This document shows positions 5,339 to 11,507 of a stretch of 11,507 nt of DNA, in pieces. Made by a program: the position numbers and the translations under genes. Below the pieces are notes generated by a model. The model ran no database searches. It saw only the letters and a program-made list of their open reading frames with translations, and was not told the DNA's origin. Every line of letters begins with the position of its first letter. Within the stretch, counting starts at the first letter, position 1. Origin of the DNA: Chloroflexota bacterium (lineage in GTDB: Bacteria; Chloroflexota; Dormibacteria; Dormibacterales; Dormibacteraceae); the NCBI GenBank assembly GCA_005880175.1, contig VBJR01000059.1, positions 1-11,507 of the forward strand, read 5' to 3'.

Positions 5339-7453
5339 ATGGTCGAGCAGCCGGCAGACGTCAGGGACAGGGCGGAGGAGCACCTCCGGGCCCTGGTGGG
5401 CGGCCCCGCCCACCTTCGGGAGGACCAGTGGCGCGCGATCGAGGCGCTCGCGGTCGAGCGACGGCGCGCGCTGGTGGTCCAGCGCACCGGCTGGGGCAAG
5501 TCGGCCGTCTACTTCGTCGCGACGGCGCTGCTGCGGGCGATCGGCTGCGGGCCGACGGTCATCATCTCGCCCCTGCTCGCCCTGATGCGGAACCAGATCG
5601 CGGCCGCGGGCCGGGCCGGCATCCGGGCCCGGACGGTCAACTCGGCGAACGTCGAGGAGTGGAACGAGGTGTACGCCGAGATCCGCGCCGGCGCGGTGGA
5701 CGTGCTCCTGGTCAGCCCGGAGCGGCTGAACAACCCCGACTTCCGCGACCAGGTGCTGCCCCGGCTGGCCGCCAGCGCCGGGCTGGTCGTGGTGGACGAG
5801 GCGCACTGCATCTCCGACTGGGGCCACGACTTCCGGCCCGACTACCGCCGCCTGCGCACGCTGCTCCAGGAGCTGCCGGACGGCATCCCCGTGCTGGCGA
5901 CCACCGCGACCGCGAACGCCCGCGTCACCCGCGACGTGGCGGAGCAGCTCGGCCTGGGGGGCGTGGACGTGCTCGTCCTCCGCGGCACGCTGGACCGGGA
6001 GAGCCTGCGACTGGGCGTGCTCCAGCTGCCGTCGAACGAGCACCGCCTGGCCTGGCTGGCCGAGCACCTGGCGGAGCTGCCCGGCTCCGGCATCCTCTAC
6101 ACGCTCACCGTGGCCGCCACCGAGGAGGTCTCCGAGCACCTGCGCGCGCACGGCTACGAGGTCGCTGCGTACTCGGGGCAGACCGACCCGGCCCAGCGCG
6201 AGCAGTCGGAGGCCGACCTGCTCGCCAACCGGGTCAAGGCGCTCGTCGCCACCAGCGCGCTCGGCATGGGCTTCGACAAGCCGGACCTCGGGTTCGTCGT
6301 CCACCTCGGCGCCCCCCAGTCGCCGGTGGCGTACTACCAGCAGGTCGGCCGGGCCGGGCGCGGCGTGGAGAGCGCCGAGGTGCTGCTGCTGCCCGGCCGG
6401 GAGGACCGCGACATCTGGGCGTACTTCGGCAGCCTCGCCTTTCCCCCCGAGCGCATGGTGCGGACCGCGCTGGCGGCGCTGGCGAAGGCGGGCCGGCCGA
6501 TGTCCCTGCCCGAGCTGGAGACCAGCGTGGACCTGACGCGCACCCGGCTGGAGGCGATGCTGAAGGTCCTCGACGTGGACGGCGCCGTCCGCCGGGTCCG
6601 GGGCGGCTGGGAGGCGACCGGGCGGCCGTGGGAGTACGACGGGGACCGCTACGCGGCCGTCACCGAGGCCCGCCACCGCGAGCAGCGGGCGATGCTGGAC
6701 TACATCGCCACGACCGGCTGCCGCATGGAGTTCCTGCGCAGCCAGCTCGACGACCCGGACGCGGTGCCGTGCGGCCGCTGCGACAACTGCACGGGCCGGA
6801 GCTGGTCGGCCGAGACGTCCGACTCGGCCCGCGTGGACGCGCGGGAGCTGCTGCACCGGCCCGGCGTGACGATCGAGCCGCGCCGCCTGTGGCCGCCGGC
6901 GATGCCCGCGCTCGGCGTCGAGGCCCGGGGCCGGATCCCGGCGGAGCTGGTGGCGGACCCGGGCCGAGCGCTGGGCCGGCTGACCGCTGCCGGCTGGGGC
7001 GGCCGCCTGCGCGACCTGCTCGCGCCGGCCACGGCGGACGGCCCGGTGCCGCAGGACATGTTCGACGCCGTCGTCCGGGTGCTGGCGGCGTGGAAATGGG
7101 AGCGCCGGCCGGCGGCGATCGTGACGATGGCGTCCAGCAGCCGGCCGCAGCTCGTGGAGAGCCTGGGCGGTGGGCTGGCCCGGGTGGGCCGGCTGCCGCT
7201 GCTGGGCCGCGTGGAGGACGCGCGGCCGGGCGAGCGGGCGGCGTCGCACAACAGCGCCCAGCGGGTCCGTCAGCTGTGGGAGCGGTTCGTGCTCCCGCCC
7301 GATCTGCGAGCGGCGCTGCCCGGCCTGCGGGGACCGGTGCTGCTGGTGGACGACCGCGTGGACACCGGCTGGACGATGACGATCGCTGCCAAGCTGCTCC
7401 GCGAGGCCGGCGCGTCCGCCGTCCTCCCCCTGGCGCTGGCGGTCACCTCCTGA
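5339..7453 (+). CDS. recQ: RecQ-family ATP-dependent DNA helicase with C-terminal phosphoribosyltransferase-like domain
   Basis: A 704-residue 3'-5' DNA helicase for repair and recombination. Helicase motif I is QRTGWGKS (about residues 48-55). Motif II is DEAH at 153-156, followed by the RecQ-typical CISDWGHDFRPDYRRL. Motif III is ATTATAN and motif VI is QQVGRAGRG (about 334-342). The RecQ-type zinc-binding cysteines are at 461, 478, 481 and 484 (CRMEF, then CGRCDNC). Unlike E. coli RecQ there is no recognisable HRDC domain. Instead the C-terminus holds VLLVDDRVDTGWT (Asp671-Asp672), the PRPP-binding signature of type I phosphoribosyltransferases, so the protein is helicase plus PRTase-like tail. 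Similar long RecQ proteins are, as I recall, common in actinobacteria. The start ATG at 5339 (MVEQPADVRDRAEE) is preferred over the GTG at 5303 because of the leaderless-type promoter. The 3' end overlaps the convergent epimerase gene by 11 nt. Confidence 0.93.
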   Translation: MVEQPADVRDRAEEHLRALVGGPAHLREDQWRAIEALAVERRRALVVQRTGWGKSAVYFVATALLRAIGCGPTVIISPLLALMRNQIAAAGRAGIRARTVNSANVEEWNEVYAEIRAGAVDVLLVSPERLNNPDFRDQVLPRLAASAGLVVVDEAHCISDWGHDFRPDYRRLRTLLQELPDGIPVLATTATANARVTRDVAEQLGLGGVDVLVLRGTLDRESLRLGVLQLPSNEHRLAWLAEHLAELPGSGILYTLTVAATEEVSEHLRAHGYEVAAYSGQTDPAQREQSEADLLANRVKALVATSALGMGFDKPDLGFVVHLGAPQSPVAYYQQVGRAGRGVESAEVLLLPGREDRDIWAYFGSLAFPPERMVRTALAALAKAGRPMSLPELETSVDLTRTRLEAMLKVLDVDGAVRRVRGGWEATGRPWEYDGDRYAAVTEARHREQRAMLDYIATTGCRMEFLRSQLDDPDAVPCGRCDNCTGRSWSAETSDSARVDARELLHRPGVTIEPRRLWPPAMPALGVEARGRIPAELVADPGRALGRLTAAGWGGRLRDLLAPATADGPVPQDMFDAVVRVLAAWKWERRPAAIVTMASSSRPQLVESLGGGLARVGRLPLLGRVEDARPGERAASHNSAQRVRQLWERFVLPPDLRAALPGLRGPVLLVDDRVDTGWTMTIAAKLLREAGASAVLPLALAVTS

Positions 7454-8381
7454 GCCGGGCCAGCTCCAGCTCGCCGGCCCGGCCGGCGTAGCCGGGGTGG
7501 GACGGCCGCCGGGCCAGGTACCACGCCAGCGTCTCGGGCAGCGCGTCCGCCAGGGCGCTGGGCTCGAATCCCAGCTCGCGGATGCGCGTCAGGTCGTAGC
7601 CGGCCGAGCGGCGCGGGTTCGGCCCGTACGGGCTGGCGCCGTCCGGCAGCTCGGCGAACGGCACCGGCACCAGCCGCGCCGGCCGGCCGAGCGCGGCGCC
7701 CGCCGCCTCCAGCAGGCCGCGCAGGCTGACGCCCTCGAACGCCACGTTGCGCGGGCCCGTCGCGTCGCGGCCCAGGTCGCACGCCAGCGCGCAGGCGAAG
7801 CCGACGTCGCGCACCCAGGCCAGGCCGGCCTGGCGCTCGAAGGACTCCTCCGGGACCAGCAGCGGGCCGCTGTCCTCCAGCCGCTGGAGGTACGCGGCGA
7901 TGCGCAGCGTGTGGTCGTCCGCGCCCATGATGGCCGGCGGCCGGACGACCGCCCACGGCACGCCCGCGCTGCGCGCCAGCACGGTCTCGCACCACCGCTT
8001 GCCCTCCAGGTAGTCGAGGCGGTCGGCCGGCACGTCGCCATCCAGCGGGACGAAGTCCTCCTCGCGCGCCGGCCGGCCGTGCAGCTCCGGATACACGCCC
8101 GTCGAGACGAAGACGTACCGCTCGCCCTGGAACGCCTCCAGCACGGTCCGCACCTCGGCCGGCTGGTACGCGGCCAGGTCGAGCACCACGTCCGGCCGGG
8201 ACTGGCGGAGCGCGCCGGCGAGCTGGTCGGGGTCGGCGCGGTCGAACGCGAGGTAGCTCGTGAACGTCCCGTACGGCCGCGGCGTCCGGCCGGCGGCGAT
8301 CGTCTCCACGCCCCGCCGCATCAGCTCCCGGCACGCCGCGACGCCGACGAACCCGCCGCCTCCGATGACCAGGCACCTCAT
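7443..8381 (-). CDS. NAD-dependent epimerase/dehydratase (extended SDR family)
   Basis: A 312-residue Rossmann-fold oxidoreductase. The start MRCLVIGGGGFVGVAACREL contains the dinucleotide-binding GGGGFVG (residues 7-13). VFVSTGVY (91-97, with the active-site-type Ser/Thr), YLEGK (Tyr124, Lys128: the catalytic YxxxK pair) and WAVVRPPAIMGADD follow in the order of extended SDRs. The nearest described types are nucleotide-sugar epimerases, dehydratases and reductases; the substrate cannot be assigned. The ATG at 8381 overlaps the stop of the RapZ-like gene as ATGA, and GGGAG eight bases upstream can serve as ribosome binding site, so it is the last cistron of the uvrC run. The frame remains open much further upstream (to 8975), but that is antisense-frame shadow over the RapZ-like gene. 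The 3' end overlaps recQ. Confidence 0.9.
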   Translation of the reverse strand: MRCLVIGGGGFVGVAACRELMRRGVETIAAGRTPRPYGTFTSYLAFDRADPDQLAGALRQSRPDVVLDLAAYQPAEVRTVLEAFQGERYVFVSTGVYPELHGRPAREEDFVPLDGDVPADRLDYLEGKRWCETVLARSAGVPWAVVRPPAIMGADDHTLRIAAYLQRLEDSGPLLVPEESFERQAGLAWVRDVGFACALACDLGRDATGPRNVAFEGVSLRGLLEAAGAALGRPARLVPVPFAELPDGASPYGPNPRRSAGYDLTRIRELGFEPSALADALPETLAWYLARRPSHPGYAGRAGELELARLRR

Positions 8382-9049
8382 GCCTCGAGCTCCCGGAGGC
8401 GGCACTCGACGTCGATGCCGTCGACCCGGTCCAGCCGGCGGGCGAACTCCGCCGCCAGCGCCACGGAACGGTGGCGGCCGCCCGTGCAGCCGAACGCGAC
8501 GGTGAGCTCCATCCGGCCCCGCTCGGCATACGCCGGCAGGATGGGGACGACCGTCGCCTCCAGGCCGTCGAGCAGCGCGCCGGCCGCCGGCTGGCCGAGC
8601 ACGTGGTCGCGGACGGCCGCGTCGCGGCCGTCCAGCGGCCGCAGCTCGGGCACCCAGTACGGGTTGTCGAGGAAGCGCGTGTCCACGACCCAGGCGCTCT
8701 CGGCCGGGATGCCATTCTTGAACGCGAACGCCAGGCACGTGACCAGCAGCCGCTCGCGCGAGCGCAGGCGGCGCGCCAGCCCGGGCAGCTCCGCGCGCTC
8801 GACGCGGTGGTGGGCCCGCGCGTACGTGCCATCGGGGACGCCGTCGTCCGGGCCGTGGTGGACGAGGACGTAGCGGATCCCGCGCGCGTCCGCCTCGCGC
8901 AGGACGCCCGGGTCGTGCGTGGCCAGCACGCTGTCGGCCCCGTCGGCCGGAGCGCCGGAGCGCACCCGCGTCCACCCCTCGGACTCGAACACGGCCAGCG
9001 CGTCCTCGACGCGCCCCTCGTCGATCCCCCCCACGATCACCAGGGCCAT
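8378..9049 (-). CDS. rapZ: RapZ-like protein: intact RapZ C-terminal domain with a degenerate N-terminal ATPase region
   Basis: A 223-residue protein; standard RapZ/YvcJ proteins have about 285-300. From about residue 98 the RapZ C-domain is well kept: CLAFAFKNGIP (105-115), DTRFLDNPYWVPELRPLDGRDAAVRDHVL (123-151), LPAY (171-174) and GCTGGRHRSV (187-196). In E. coli this domain binds small RNA and senses cell-wall precursor; in Gram-positives YvcJ is a nucleotide-binding protein. The first 95 residues begin MALVIVGGIDEGRVEDALAVFESEGW, which aligns by position with the normal LVIVTGLSGAGKS...ALEDLGY, but the Walker A GxxGxGKS is gone (GGIDEGRVEDA). ATP/GTP hydrolysis is therefore unlikely. It starts 4 nt after the uvrC stop, and uvrC-rapZ adjacency is the usual actinobacterial order. 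The whiA and yvcK-like genes expected next are not here; an SDR gene follows. Confidence 0.85.
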   Translation of the reverse strand: MALVIVGGIDEGRVEDALAVFESEGWTRVRSGAPADGADSVLATHDPGVLREADARGIRYVLVHHGPDDGVPDGTYARAHHRVERAELPGLARRLRSRERLLVTCLAFAFKNGIPAESAWVVDTRFLDNPYWVPELRPLDGRDAAVRDHVLGQPAAGALLDGLEATVVPILPAYAERGRMELTVAFGCTGGRHRSVALAAEFARRLDRVDGIDVECRLRELEA

Positions 9050-9053
9050 AGGC

Positions 9054-10901
9054 TCAGATCAGCTCCTTCAAACGGACGGCCACCCGCTCCGGGATGCCCA
9101 GCTTCACGATCTCCGCGACCGGCGCCTCGCGGATCGCCGGCAGGCTGCCGAACGTGCGCATGAGCAGCCGCTTCCGGGCCGGCCCGATGCCCTCCACCGA
9201 GTCCAGCGGCGACGACAGCGCCTTGCGCGTCCGGGCCTTCCGGTGGTGCGTGATCGCGAACCGGTGCGCCTCGTCGCGGACGCGCTGGACCAGGAACATG
9301 CCTGGCGAGTCGTGCTCCTGGACGATCGGCTCGGAGCGGCCGGGGGCGAACAGCTCCTCGCGCTCCTTGGCCAGCCCGAACGTCGGGATGTCCGCGTAGC
9401 CCAGGTCCTCGATCACCTCCATCGCCGCGCTGAGCTGGCCCTTCCCGCCGTCGATCAGGATCAGGTCGGGCCGGCTCGAGAACGACGCGTCGCCCACCTC
9501 GGTCGCGTCCTCGCGGCGCTGGGCCATCTCCAGCCGCTCCAGGCGGCGGCGCAGCACCTCCTGCAGCATCGCGAAGTCGTTGGGGCCGGGCGTGTGCTTG
9601 ATCCGGAAGCTGCGGTAGTGGTCGTTGCGCGGCCGGCCGTCCTCGAAGACGACCATCGCCCCGACCGCCGACTCGCCCTGGATGTTCGAGATGTCGTAGC
9701 ACTCGATCCGGTGCGGCGGCTCGTCCAGCTCCAGCGCGTCGGCCAGGGCCGTGAGCATCGGCTCGGTCCGGCTCCGGTCGTAGTCGGCCTGGATGCGGAG
9801 CTGCTTCAGCTCCTCCTGCGCGGTCTCCGCCAGCTGCTGGACCAGCGCCCGCTTGCGCCCCTTCTGCGGCACCTCCAGCGCGACCGGGCCGCCCCGGCGC
9901 TGGACCAGCCACTCCGTCAACGCGTCCGGCTCCTCGACATCGCCGGCGAGCAGGATCGTCCGCGGTATGTGCGTTGCGCTCCCGTAGTACATGAGCAGGA
10001 AGGCGCGCAGAAGCTCGGCCTCGGGCGCCTCCCCCGCCCCCTCCAGCGCGTGGCCGTCGTGGCCGACCATCTTGCCCTGGCGCACGTACGCGACCTCGAC
10101 GAACACGTCCCTGCCCTCCCGCGCGTACGCGACCAGGTCCTGGTCCTCCCGGCTGCGCGTCAGCACCTTCTGGCGGTCGGCGATCTTCTCGATCGCGATG
10201 AGCTGGTCGCGGTAGCGGGCCGCGTTCTCGAAGTCGAGCGCGTCGGCCCGCTCGTTCATCTTCTGGCGCAGCTGCTTCGTGAGGACGTCCGAGCGGCCCT
10301 CCATGAACAGCGCGACGTCGCGGATGCGCGACCCGTACTCGTAGCTGTCGATGCGCCCCTCGCAGGGCCCGGGGCACCGCCGGATGTGGAAGTCCAGGCA
10401 CACCTTGTGCTGCTTGAAGATGTCGTCCGAGCAGGTCCGGAACGGCAGCAGCTGGCGGATGCTCTTGACCGTGCTGCGCAGGCTCTGCGCGCTGGTGTAC
10501 GGGCCGAAGTAGAGCGCGCCGTCGTCCAGGATCCGGCGCGTGTAGTGCACACGCGGGAACTCCTCGGTGACCGGGAGCTTCAGGTAGAGGTAGTTCTTGT
10601 CGTCCTTGAGCCGGATGTTGAAGCGGGGCCGGTAGTGCTTGATCAGGTTGCACTCCAGCACCAGCGCCTCGACCTCGTTGGCCGCCTTGACGAACTCGAA
10701 GTCCATGACCTTCCGCATCAGGTCGGCGATGCGCGGCGTCTGCGCGTACCCGGGCGTGAAGTACGAGCGCAGGCGGTCGCGCAGGCGCAGCGCCTTGCCC
10801 ACGTAGATCACCTGCGCGGACGCGTCCCGCAGCAGGTAGACGCCGGGCGAGTCGGGCACCGCCCGCAGCCGGCGCCTGATGGTCTCGGTGGCCGCTTCCA
10901 T
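9054..10901 (-). CDS. uvrC: UvrABC excinuclease subunit C
   Basis: A 615-residue nucleotide excision repair nuclease that cuts the damaged strand on both sides of a lesion with UvrB. The N-terminal GIY-YIG domain shows PGVYLLRD (19-26), IYVGKALRLRDR (32-43) and ECNLIKHYRPRFN (83-95), making the 3' incision. Cys157, Cys168, Cys176 and Cys180 (CSDD, VCLDFHIRRCPGPC) match the iron-sulfur ligand set reported for UvrC. The UVR (UvrB-contact) helix lies near 195-230 (KQLRQKMNERADALDFENAARYRDQL). The RNase H-like 5' nuclease includes YDISNIQGES (about 398-407) and LILIDGGKGQL (about 475). A helix-hairpin-helix pair closes the protein (GIGPARKRLLMRTFGS, then KLGIPERVAVRL). Full length and intact. The ATG at 10901 has no Shine-Dalgarno sequence and a -10-like TACCAT lies 13 nt upstream, so the leader is very short. 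It heads the uvrC, rapZ-like, SDR run. Confidence 0.97.
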   Translation of the reverse strand: MEAATETIRRRLRAVPDSPGVYLLRDASAQVIYVGKALRLRDRLRSYFTPGYAQTPRIADLMRKVMDFEFVKAANEVEALVLECNLIKHYRPRFNIRLKDDKNYLYLKLPVTEEFPRVHYTRRILDDGALYFGPYTSAQSLRSTVKSIRQLLPFRTCSDDIFKQHKVCLDFHIRRCPGPCEGRIDSYEYGSRIRDVALFMEGRSDVLTKQLRQKMNERADALDFENAARYRDQLIAIEKIADRQKVLTRSREDQDLVAYAREGRDVFVEVAYVRQGKMVGHDGHALEGAGEAPEAELLRAFLLMYYGSATHIPRTILLAGDVEEPDALTEWLVQRRGGPVALEVPQKGRKRALVQQLAETAQEELKQLRIQADYDRSRTEPMLTALADALELDEPPHRIECYDISNIQGESAVGAMVVFEDGRPRNDHYRSFRIKHTPGPNDFAMLQEVLRRRLERLEMAQRREDATEVGDASFSSRPDLILIDGGKGQLSAAMEVIEDLGYADIPTFGLAKEREELFAPGRSEPIVQEHDSPGMFLVQRVRDEAHRFAITHHRKARTRKALSSPLDSVEGIGPARKRLLMRTFGSLPAIREAPVAEIVKLGIPERVAVRLKELI

Positions 10902-10914
10902 GGATTCGCGAATG

Positions 10915-10935
10915 ATGGTAGCCCGCCTCTACCAT
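10915..10935. promoter_or_regulatory. Symmetric divergent promoter core between uvrC and the DUF4190 gene
   Basis: ATGGTA (10915-10920) and TACCAT (10930-10935) are exact complements 9 bp apart. Read outward, each is a TANNNT-type -10 box: the right one is followed by 7 nt and the GTG at 10943, the left one by 13 nt and the uvrC ATG at 10901. A polymerase on one box would cover the other, so the two genes may compete for transcription. No clear -35 hexamers are visible on either side. The pair could alternatively be a regulator half-site palindrome. Confidence 0.45.
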
Positions 10936-10942
10936 TACGGCC

Positions 10943-11266
10943 GTGCAGCAGCCACCCGCCTATCCACCGCAGCAGCCGGGGTACTACGCCGTCGGGAAGC
11001 CGACCAACACGCTCGCCATCGTCAGCCTGGTCTTCGGGATCGGCAGCTACGTCGTACTGCCGTTCATCGGCGGCATCGTCGCCGTCGTCACGGGTCACAT
11101 GGCCAGGGGCCAGATCCGGCGGACGGGCGAGGGCGGCGGCGGCATGGCCCTGGCCGGCCTGATCCTCGGGTACGTCCACATCGTGCTGGCGCTCATCACG
11201 ATCGCCGTCATCCTGGTCATCGTCGCGATCGCCGGCTACTCGGCCTTCACCGCGCCGCAGACCTGA
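10943..11266 (+). CDS. DUF4190 domain-containing small membrane protein
   Basis: A 107-residue protein with a short Pro/Gln/Tyr-rich cytoplasmic head ([22 protein letters not shown], read as Met at the GTG). Two hydrophobic blocks follow: [31 protein letters not shown] (about 24-54) and [32 protein letters not shown] (about 68-99). The joining loop [14 protein letters not shown] followed by [10 protein letters not shown] is the hallmark of DUF4190 proteins, common in actinobacteria. Function unknown; relatives are small membrane proteins often near transport or signalling genes. The GTG at 10943 has no ribosome binding site but sits 7 nt after TACCAT, consistent with a leaderless mRNA. It converges on the partial gene at the right edge. 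Confidence 0.88.
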   Translation: MQQPPAYPPQQPGYYAVGKPTNTLAIVSLVFGIGSYVVLPFIGGIVAVVTGHMARGQIRRTGEGGGGMALAGLILGYVHIVLALITIAVILVIVAIAGYSAFTAPQT

Positions 11267-11281
11267 CGCCCCGCGGCGTCA
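11264..11281. terminator. Candidate bidirectional terminator hairpin
   Basis: tgacgcc (11264-11270), loop ccgc, ggcgtca (11275-11281): a perfect 7-bp stem that begins on the stop codon of the DUF4190 gene and lies just beyond the stop of the convergent gene on the other strand (11287-11289). No T tract is present, which is not unusual in GC-rich genomes. Confidence 0.5.
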
Positions 11282-11286
11282 GGCCG

Positions 11287-11507
11287 TCAGAAGTGGACGC
11301 CGCTCATCAGGTACGCCATCGCGGCGGCCTCCACGGACATCTCGTCCGACTCGCCGTCCGCCCGGTCGTCCTTCGCGCCGCCCGAGTCCGGGAAGGCGTG
11401 GTAGGCGCCCGTCATCACGAACGAGAGCAGGCCCGGCGCGATCGTGTCCACCGCCTCGCCGAGCTTGCCCAGCCGGGTCGAGACCTCGGGCGGCCGGCTG
11501 AGGATCG
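11287..11507 (-). CDS. C-terminal end of an unrecognised protein (cut by the right window edge)
   Basis: On the minus strand the frame is open from the right edge to a TGA at 11289-11287, encoding about 73 residues with no start inside the window. It reads ILSRPPEVSTRLGKLGEAVDTI, continues through LLSFVMTGAYHAFPD, then an acidic stretch (DDRADGESDE), and ends VEAAAMAYLMSGVHF. Codon choice (G or C at nearly all third positions) matches the neighbouring genes and supports real coding. I do not recognise the family. It is convergent with the DUF4190 gene and separated from it by a hairpin. Confidence 0.65.
   Translation of the reverse strand, partial: ILSRPPEVSTRLGKLGEAVDTIAPGLLSFVMTGAYHAFPDSGGAKDDRADGESDEMSVEAAAMAYLMSGVHF

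Noticed and set aside
2762..7249. Minus-strand open frame of 1495 codons
   Set aside because: It lies antisense to the VOC-to-helicase region in a frame made open by high GC. The product is Arg/Gly/Ala/Pro/His/Gln-rich low-complexity sequence with no domains, while the opposite strand and adjacent frames hold recognised proteins.
4048..7491. Plus-strand open frame of 1147 codons
   Set aside because: Out-of-frame shadow of the ligase and helicase genes; strongly Arg/Gly/Ala/Pro-biased with no conserved motifs.
7270..8832. Minus-strand open frame of 520 codons over the epimerase region
   Set aside because: Shifted-frame shadow of the epimerase and RapZ-like genes; no motif of its own.
8919..11162. 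Plus-strand open frame of 747 codons
   Set aside because: Antisense to uvrC, which is an unambiguous gene; Leu/Arg/Val/Gln/His composition typical of antisense frames in GC-rich DNA.

Overview
The window is very GC-rich, densely coding chromosomal DNA. Its gene types suggest a high-GC actinobacterium: an ECF42-type sigma factor with a DGPF/YCII partner, uvrC next to a rapZ-like gene, a long actinobacterial-style RecQ with a phosphoribosyltransferase-like tail, a DUF4190 membrane protein, and several starts that look leaderless. A deep lineage such as Thermoleophilia is possible, but the sequence alone does not prove it. I see no phage, IS, CRISPR, tRNA or rRNA genes.

Layout, left to right. 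Positions 1-755 (+) hold the C-terminal catalytic part of an M24 (creatinase / Xaa-Pro peptidase fold) protein with altered metal-ligand positions. A 15-bp perfect inverted repeat (755-819) separates it from a broken NUDIX hydrolase gene (about 818-1239, +) that lacks most of its Nudix box, is frameshifted and has no normal start codon. Facing it on the minus strand are the ECF42-like sigma factor (1229-2404) and, upstream of it and translationally coupled, a YCII/DGPF protein (2398-2745). In front of that pair lies a good match to the ECF42 promoter motif (TGTCGA, 17 bp, CGTC; 2784-2810), so the pair is probably autoregulated. Further upstream on the same strand is a small VOC (glyoxalase-fold) protein (2854-3237).

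On the plus strand, a secreted four-cysteine protein of unknown function (3426-3980) runs into an O-antigen ligase-family membrane protein (3980-5296) through a TAGTG stop/start overlap. Two strong tandem hairpins sit in the first codons of the ligase. A RecQ-family helicase (5339-7453, +) follows, apparently as a leaderless gene. It converges with a minus-strand three-gene run transcribed as uvrC (10901 to 9054), a RapZ C-domain protein (9049 to 8378) and an extended-SDR NAD-dependent epimerase (8381 to 7443). These three are separated by a 4-nt gap and then an ATGA overlap. Divergent from uvrC is a short DUF4190 membrane protein (10943-11266, +); the two share a compact symmetric promoter (ATGGTA, 9 bp, TACCAT). 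The right edge cuts a minus-strand gene of unknown function (11287-11507).

Themes: two DNA-metabolism genes (recQ, uvrC), an ECF42/DGPF regulatory pair, and a secreted-protein/polymer-ligase pair. I did not find a convincing new multi-gene system. The items most worth a second look are the TAGTG pair with its tandem hairpins, the RapZ-like protein with a degenerate ATPase half, the M24 protein with a changed metal site, the decayed NUDIX gene next to a palindromic element, and the recurring '-10 box, 7 nt, start codon' layout.
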